Assembly (NCBI GenBank): GCA_021808425.1
Contig: JAKBBS010000139.1
Location: forward strand, 1-8,989
Source: Actinomycetes bacterium
Lineage (GTDB): Bacteria > Actinomycetota > Acidimicrobiia > Acidimicrobiales > Palsa-688
Direction of reading: 5' to 3'
Length of the DNA: 8,989 bases
Part shown: positions 6,115-8,989 of the stretch, in pieces
Numbering within the stretch: position 1 is the stretch's first letter
How the letters are laid out: each line of letters opens with the position of its first letter
Made by a program: the position numbers and the translations under genes
The notes under the pieces: generated by a model
What the model saw: the letters and a program-made list of their open reading frames with translations, nothing else
The model's database searches: none
Told to the model about the DNA's origin: nothing

Positions 6115-7354
6115 CGAAGTCCTCGTCGGCTGCGAGCAACGCGTCGAGTGCGATTTCGACGCCGCGAACCAGGTCAGGCCCCGCCGTGTTCTCGTCGGGA
6201 TGGTGACTAACCCCGTCGATACTCGGCACGAACAGCATCCCGATAGGCCCGAGCTCGGCGATGTGCTGCGCGTCGTGGCCGGCTCCGCTCGCCAGATCCA
6301 GCGCAACCGTTCCTGCTCGTATGCAGGACTCGTGCAGGATTCGCCGCCACCTGATATCCGTCGGCACCGCCGGTGACGACGAAGTCACCGACATGGCAAC
6401 GGTCGTGGTGGTGTGCCGGGCGATGTCATCGAAGGTCCTGCGTAGGACTGTCACCGCTGCGGCGGCCTCGACATCGTCGGTGCTTCGCAGGTCAACGCTG
6501 AAGCGGACCGAACCCGGTATGACGTTCGCCACGTTCGGCTCGACATCGAGCCGCCCAACCGTGGCGACGGTTACGGCGCCTCCCGCCGCCAACTGCGCCA
6601 CGGCCAATACCCCTTGCGACGCTGCCACCAGAGCGTCCTGCCTCATATCCATCGGTGTGGTCCCGGCGTGATTCGCGCGGCCTCTCCAATCGACTTGGAG
6701 GCGGATCTGCCCAGTGACAGCAGTCACCACCCCAACAGGGCAGTTGTTCGCGTGAAGCACCGGACCTTGCTCGATGTGGATCTCGAGATAGCCGGCGACT
6801 GCGCCCCACGCTGCTTCGCCGGCATGGTCAGGCTTGCTGCCGGCATTGCTCATGCGCCGGCTCAGGCTAACGCCATCCGCGCCGATCACGTCCAGCTCGC
6901 CGCTCAGGTCATGGCCGGCCGCGGCTCGGCTGCCAGTGAAAGGAGGCGCGACCACGCCTTCCTCGTTGACGAAGGCAGCGAGGCGTAGCGGATGGCGAAG
7001 CATAAGACCTGAAGCGCTAAGCGCGTCGAGGATTTCGACGCCGGCGACGACCCCGAAGGCGCCGTCCAGGCGACCGGCGCTGATCACCGTGTCAAGGTGA
7101 CTGCCCATAGCAAGTGGCAGGAGGCCGGTTGCATGTCCAGCGAATTCTGCTATGAGAGAGCCGACTGGATCAGTTCGGACTTTCGCTCCGGCTTCGGCGG
7201 CCCATGAGCCGACAACGGCAACGGCCTCGCGATCGGGGGGTGACCATGCGACCCTTGTCAGCGAGCCTTGCGCATCTGCACCGATGCCCGCCAGGACGCC
7301 AAGGCGGCCTAGTAGTCTATCACCGTCGATCCGAGGGCGCCTTCGGGCGATCAA
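6107..7354 (-). CDS. M20-family Zn-dependent hydrolase (allantoate amidohydrolase / N-carbamoyl-amino acid hydrolase type)
   Basis: This 415-residue binuclear metallo-amidohydrolase would cleave the ureido or carbamoyl group of a linear ureide, releasing ammonia and CO2. Likely metal ligands are His86 and Asp97 in GSHLDTV...GRLDGAFG, Glu131/Glu132 (FVNEEG), His193 (EIHIEQGP) and His384 (DGVSHHP). The dimerisation-domain motif ANHAGTTPMDMRQDA (227-241) and the SGAGHDAQ motif are also present. The family usually shows EEGSRF after the metal-binding Glu pair; here it reads EEGVVAPPF. The start is TTG 7354, overlapping the TGA of the upstream AH_C gene (TTGA), with no clear ribosome-binding site, so initiation probably depends on coupling. 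AllC-like allantoate amidohydrolases and hydantoin-pathway carbamoylases cannot be separated by eye. The PuuE neighbour favours allantoate or a similar ureide. Confidence 0.88.
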   Translation of the reverse strand: MIARRRPRIDGDRLLGRLGVLAGIGADAQGSLTRVAWSPPDREAVAVVGSWAAEAGAKVRTDPVGSLIAEFAGHATGLLPLAMGSHLDTVISAGRLDGAFGVVAGVEILDALSASGLMLRHPLRLAAFVNEEGVVAPPFTGSRAAAGHDLSGELDVIGADGVSLSRRMSNAGSKPDHAGEAAWGAVAGYLEIHIEQGPVLHANNCPVGVVTAVTGQIRLQVDWRGRANHAGTTPMDMRQDALVAASQGVLAVAQLAAGGAVTVATVGRLDVEPNVANVIPGSVRFSVDLRSTDDVEAAAAVTVLRRTFDDIARHTTTTVAMSVTSSSPAVPTDIRWRRILHESCIRAGTVALDLASGAGHDAQHIAELGPIGMLFVPSIDGVSHHPDENTAGPDLVRGVEIALDALLAADEDFDG

Positions 7355-7776
7355 GGGATCGGGAGTCGCAGTACTTCCGATAGCCGACGATTCGCTGCCA
7401 AATGACGCTGGTAGCTGCGGAATCCTCCGAGCTCGGAGATGTCGACGATCTGGTCCTTAGGATCGAGTCGATCGGGGCATAACAACATCGCGTGGACCGA
7501 CTCGCCGTCTGCAAGCTCGATGGTACCTAACTCCAACTCCGCCGGCTCGGACGGAAGCAGCTTCTCATGAAGCACTTCGTCGGGAATATCGTAGATCTCG
7601 CCGTCGATCGGGCGTCCGCCCTTAGGTACCTCGAAGAGGCCGGGAAACTCGTCGCGCACGGCGAAGAACCGGTATCGAGCGGCTGTCCGCGCCGGGCCCA
7701 GAAATCGGGAGCCGGCATGGGCGCCGTGGTCCTTTTGGCCTGACATGGCAGTGCCGTTCAGAAACATCAGAGGCAT
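7351..7776 (-). CDS. Stand-alone allophanate hydrolase C-terminal (AH_C, GGCT-like) domain protein
   Basis: This 141-residue protein matches the C-terminal domain of allophanate hydrolase, not its amidase half. It begins MFLNGTAMSGQ (residues 4-14), the YG(T)xxSG-like loop of gamma-glutamylcyclotransferase-fold proteins. It continues through TAARYRFFAVRDEFPGLFEV, GGRPIDGEIYDIP, the ELELGTIELADG segment and ISELGGFRSYQRHLA at the end. In full-length allophanate hydrolase from yeast this domain is reported to decarboxylate the N-carboxycarbamate made by the amidase domain. As a separate protein it may act on a carbamate-like product of the neighbouring enzymes, or on another cyclic or carbamoyl compound. 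ATG 7776 is the first start after an in-frame TGA, and no ribosome-binding site is visible. The stop overlaps the start of the M20 gene. Family assignment is fairly firm; function is inference. Confidence 0.78.
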   Translation of the reverse strand: MPLMFLNGTAMSGQKDHGAHAGSRFLGPARTAARYRFFAVRDEFPGLFEVPKGGRPIDGEIYDIPDEVLHEKLLPSEPAELELGTIELADGESVHAMLLCPDRLDPKDQIVDISELGGFRSYQRHLAANRRLSEVLRLPIP

Positions 7777-7828
7777 ATGTACGGCGCCGATCGGTTCGCA
7801 CGGCGCGCCGGCCTCTCAACTACAACGG

Positions 7829-7855
7829 AGGATAGACAGACGAGCATCAGGTCAA
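7829..7855 (-). promoter_or_regulatory. Possible promoter of the AH_C / M20 / puuE genes
   Basis: On the minus strand the 141-bp gap upstream of the AH_C gene contains TTGACC (7855-7850) and TATCCT (7834-7829) separated by 15 nt; reading TTGTTG as the -35 box gives an 18-nt spacer. It would start transcription about 50 nt upstream of ATG 7776. The gap suggests these three genes can be transcribed apart from the SDR and PPOX genes. Confidence 0.3.
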
Positions 7856-7917
7856 CAATAGTCTGGAAACGTTATGACCTCGGCGATGGTAGGGCTCTCT
7901 CGCAGGTGAAAGTCGAC

Positions 7918-8379
7918 CTAGGGCAGGATCTCGGTCCGCCAGCTCTCGGGCATTATGGTTACGACGACCTCCCAGTCTCCATGACCGTCGGGGAAGTCAT
8001 TAACGGAGAGCTTGCGCATGAAGTCATCGGTGTAACGCTTTCCTCCTGCCGCGCCGAGATACCTCGTGGACATCGCAAGGAGGGCGGCTTCCGTGTCGTC
8101 GCCTAGTGGCCGTATCGTGACCGGGCCCTCTGCCAGCGCAGAGCAGTACATCCCATTCGCCACCTCCACGACGAGCATGCTGGCCCTCCCCTCCGCCTGC
8201 AGTCGCCGAGCCTTCGCAGACGTCGCGCCGATGTTGATACTGATGCCCGTCGCGGGGTCGTACGAATACCAGATCGGCGCCAGCAGCGGCCCCTTGTCGA
8301 CCCGAGTAATCCCGAGATATCCGAGGTGTGGTCGCGATACAAACGCGTCGCGTTCGCTGTCGCTCATCTTTGAAGGCAT
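7918..8379 (-). CDS. Pyridoxamine 5'-phosphate oxidase-fold (PPOX class, F420/flavin-dependent type) oxidoreductase
   Basis: This 153-residue single-domain protein has the split beta-barrel pattern of actinobacterial PPOX-class F420- or flavin-dependent enzymes: HLGYLGITRVDKGPLLAPIW (18-37), SYDPATGISINIGATSAKAR, RASMLVVEV and LAEGPVTIRPL. A variable helical part (ALLAMSTRYLGAAGG, YTDDFM) follows. Such proteins bind F420, FMN or haem-like cofactors in the cytoplasm and often reduce C=C bonds; the cofactor cannot be told from sequence alone. ATG 8379 follows AAGGAG, so the open frame upstream to 8442 is not used. It lies 43 bp after the SDR gene, probably in one operon. In this locus it could carry out a redox step on the heterocycle, which is inference. 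Confidence 0.8.
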   Translation of the reverse strand: MPSKMSDSERDAFVSRPHLGYLGITRVDKGPLLAPIWYSYDPATGISINIGATSAKARRLQAEGRASMLVVEVANGMYCSALAEGPVTIRPLGDDTEAALLAMSTRYLGAAGGKRYTDDFMRKLSVNDFPDGHGDWEVVVTIMPESWRTEILP

Positions 8380-8422
8380 GGAGCTCCTTTCACTGTGCCT
8401 GGCGCTGCGCTGAGCCGGTATC

Positions 8423-8989
8423 TCAACATGAGACGCCACCATCGATGACGAGTGTCTGGCCGGTCATGTAACTACTGGCGTCAGAAGCCAGAAAGGCGAT
8501 AGCACCATCGAGTTCCCCGCTCCTGCCTAGCCGCCGTAAGGGAATTGCCGCCTCGAACCTCTCCTTGAGAGCGTTATGACCGGTGACGTCGCTCGTCATC
8601 TCGCTCGGGAACATTCCCGGGCAAAGCGCGTTCACACGGATCCCGTGACGCGCCCATTGCAACGCAAGCTCACGTGTCAGCCCGATCAGGCCCGATTTGG
8701 CGGCGACGTAGCTTGCCTGCGGCAGTAGTGACATACTCCGCAAACCCGCGACCGAGGCCACCATCACGATCGACCCCGCTTTCTGGGAGCGCATCGCCGT
8801 GTGAGCGGCTCTCGCAAGTGCAAAAGGTGCCACCAGATCGATCTCCATCACCTTGCGGTAGTCGGATATCTCTTCTCTTGCTGCAGGCATGGGGTTGGTA
8901 ATCCCTGCGTTTGCAATCACGACATCCACCCTGCCGTGTCGATCCAGCACGCCTTGGATGAGGGCTTCATTCGCCCCCTTCTCACCGAC
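8423..8989 (-). CDS. Short-chain dehydrogenase/reductase (SDR), N-terminus beyond right edge
   Basis: The frame is open from the window edge to the TGA at 8425-8423, giving 188 visible residues that are clearly classical SDR. They include the VDVVIANAG strand, a MEIDLVAPFALARA helix, catalytic Ser in SIVMVASVAGL, the YVAAK catalytic Tyr/Lys pair, RVNALCPG after the active site and the C-terminal YMTGQTLVIDGG. The glycine-rich NAD(P)-binding motif and start codon are off the right edge. The GTG at 8950 is not the real start, because the SDR similarity continues upstream (GANEALIQG before LDRHGRVDVV). It resembles 3-oxoacyl-ACP reductase-like or secondary alcohol dehydrogenases; the substrate is not predictable. 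It is first in the visible minus-strand gene series. Confidence 0.92.
   Translation of the reverse strand, partial: VGEKGANEALIQGVLDRHGRVDVVIANAGITNPMPAAREEISDYRKVMEIDLVAPFALARAAHTAMRSQKAGSIVMVASVAGLRSMSLLPQASYVAAKSGLIGLTRELALQWARHGIRVNALCPGMFPSEMTSDVTGHNALKERFEAAIPLRRLGRSGELDGAIAFLASDASSYMTGQTLVIDGGVSC

Noticed and set aside
6115..6306. N-terminal extension of the puuE frame up to 6306
   Set aside because: The added 64 residues are Arg/Ser/Thr-rich, overlap the M20 gene on the same strand in another frame, and lack family similarity; ATG 6114 has a good ribosome-binding site and begins just before the conserved RDFIGYGG motif.
7801..7810. CGGCGCGCCG palindrome upstream of the AH_C gene as an operator or terminator
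   Set aside because: GC-only palindromes of this length are common in such DNA; it has no spacer loop or T-tract, and no second copy.
7777..8106. Plus-strand open frame opposite the AH_C/PPOX gap
   Set aside because: Most of it is antisense to the PPOX gene, with no motif or ribosome-binding site.
8948..8950. GTG as start codon of the SDR
   Set aside because: The frame is open to the window edge and the sequence before it continues the SDR pattern, so the gene starts outside the window.

Overview
The window looks like chromosomal DNA from a high-GC Gram-positive bacterium, probably an actinomycete. The evidence is strong G/C preference at third codon positions, frequent GTG and TTG starts, a lipoprotein solute-binding protein with a long Ser/Thr/Ala linker, a split-barrel flavin/F420-type oxidoreductase, and a gluconate-2-dehydrogenase-subunit-3 type protein of the kind common in actinobacteria. 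I saw no tRNA, rRNA, CRISPR array, insertion sequence or phage gene.

Left edge (1-980): a minus-strand pair consists of a small four-helix membrane protein and, overlapping its stop codon, the N-terminal part of a gluconate 2-dehydrogenase subunit 3 family protein that runs off the left edge. The following gap (730-980) holds a codon-biased but start-less minus-strand stretch that may be a gene remnant, and the promoter region of the next gene.

Regulatory section (981-2394): a stand-alone GAF-domain protein (+) converges on, and overlaps by 29 bp, a GntR/FCD-family regulator (-). The regulator is divergent from an ABC importer operon. The roughly 300 bp between them carries two copies of the 9-mer ACGTATACA, each centred on GTATAC, 108 bp apart. 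These are good candidate operators.

Transport section (2395-5190): a complete polar-amino-acid-type ABC importer is encoded on the + strand: lipoprotein binding protein, permease and ATPase. The binding protein seems to lack the Asp that normally holds the alpha-amino group of amino acid ligands.

Catabolic section (5194-8989): the minus strand carries, in transcription order, a short-chain dehydrogenase (its start lies off the right edge), a split-barrel PPOX-family oxidoreductase, a stand-alone allophanate hydrolase C-terminal domain, an M20-family amidohydrolase/carbamoylase, and a PuuE-type allantoinase. The last three overlap by a few bases and are probably translationally coupled.

Taken together, the window looks like a locus for uptake and breakdown of a cyclic ureide. 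The importer would bring in the compound, the PuuE homologue would open the ring, the M20 enzyme would remove the carbamoyl or ureido nitrogen, and the AH_C protein would handle a carbamate-type or related product. The GntR protein, and perhaps the GAF protein, would sense the substrate. Allantoin is the textbook substrate for PuuE plus an allantoate amidohydrolase. The AH_C, SDR and PPOX partners, and the absence of uricase, OHCU decarboxylase or ureidoglycolate genes here, leave open a different ureide such as a hydantoin or another heterocycle.
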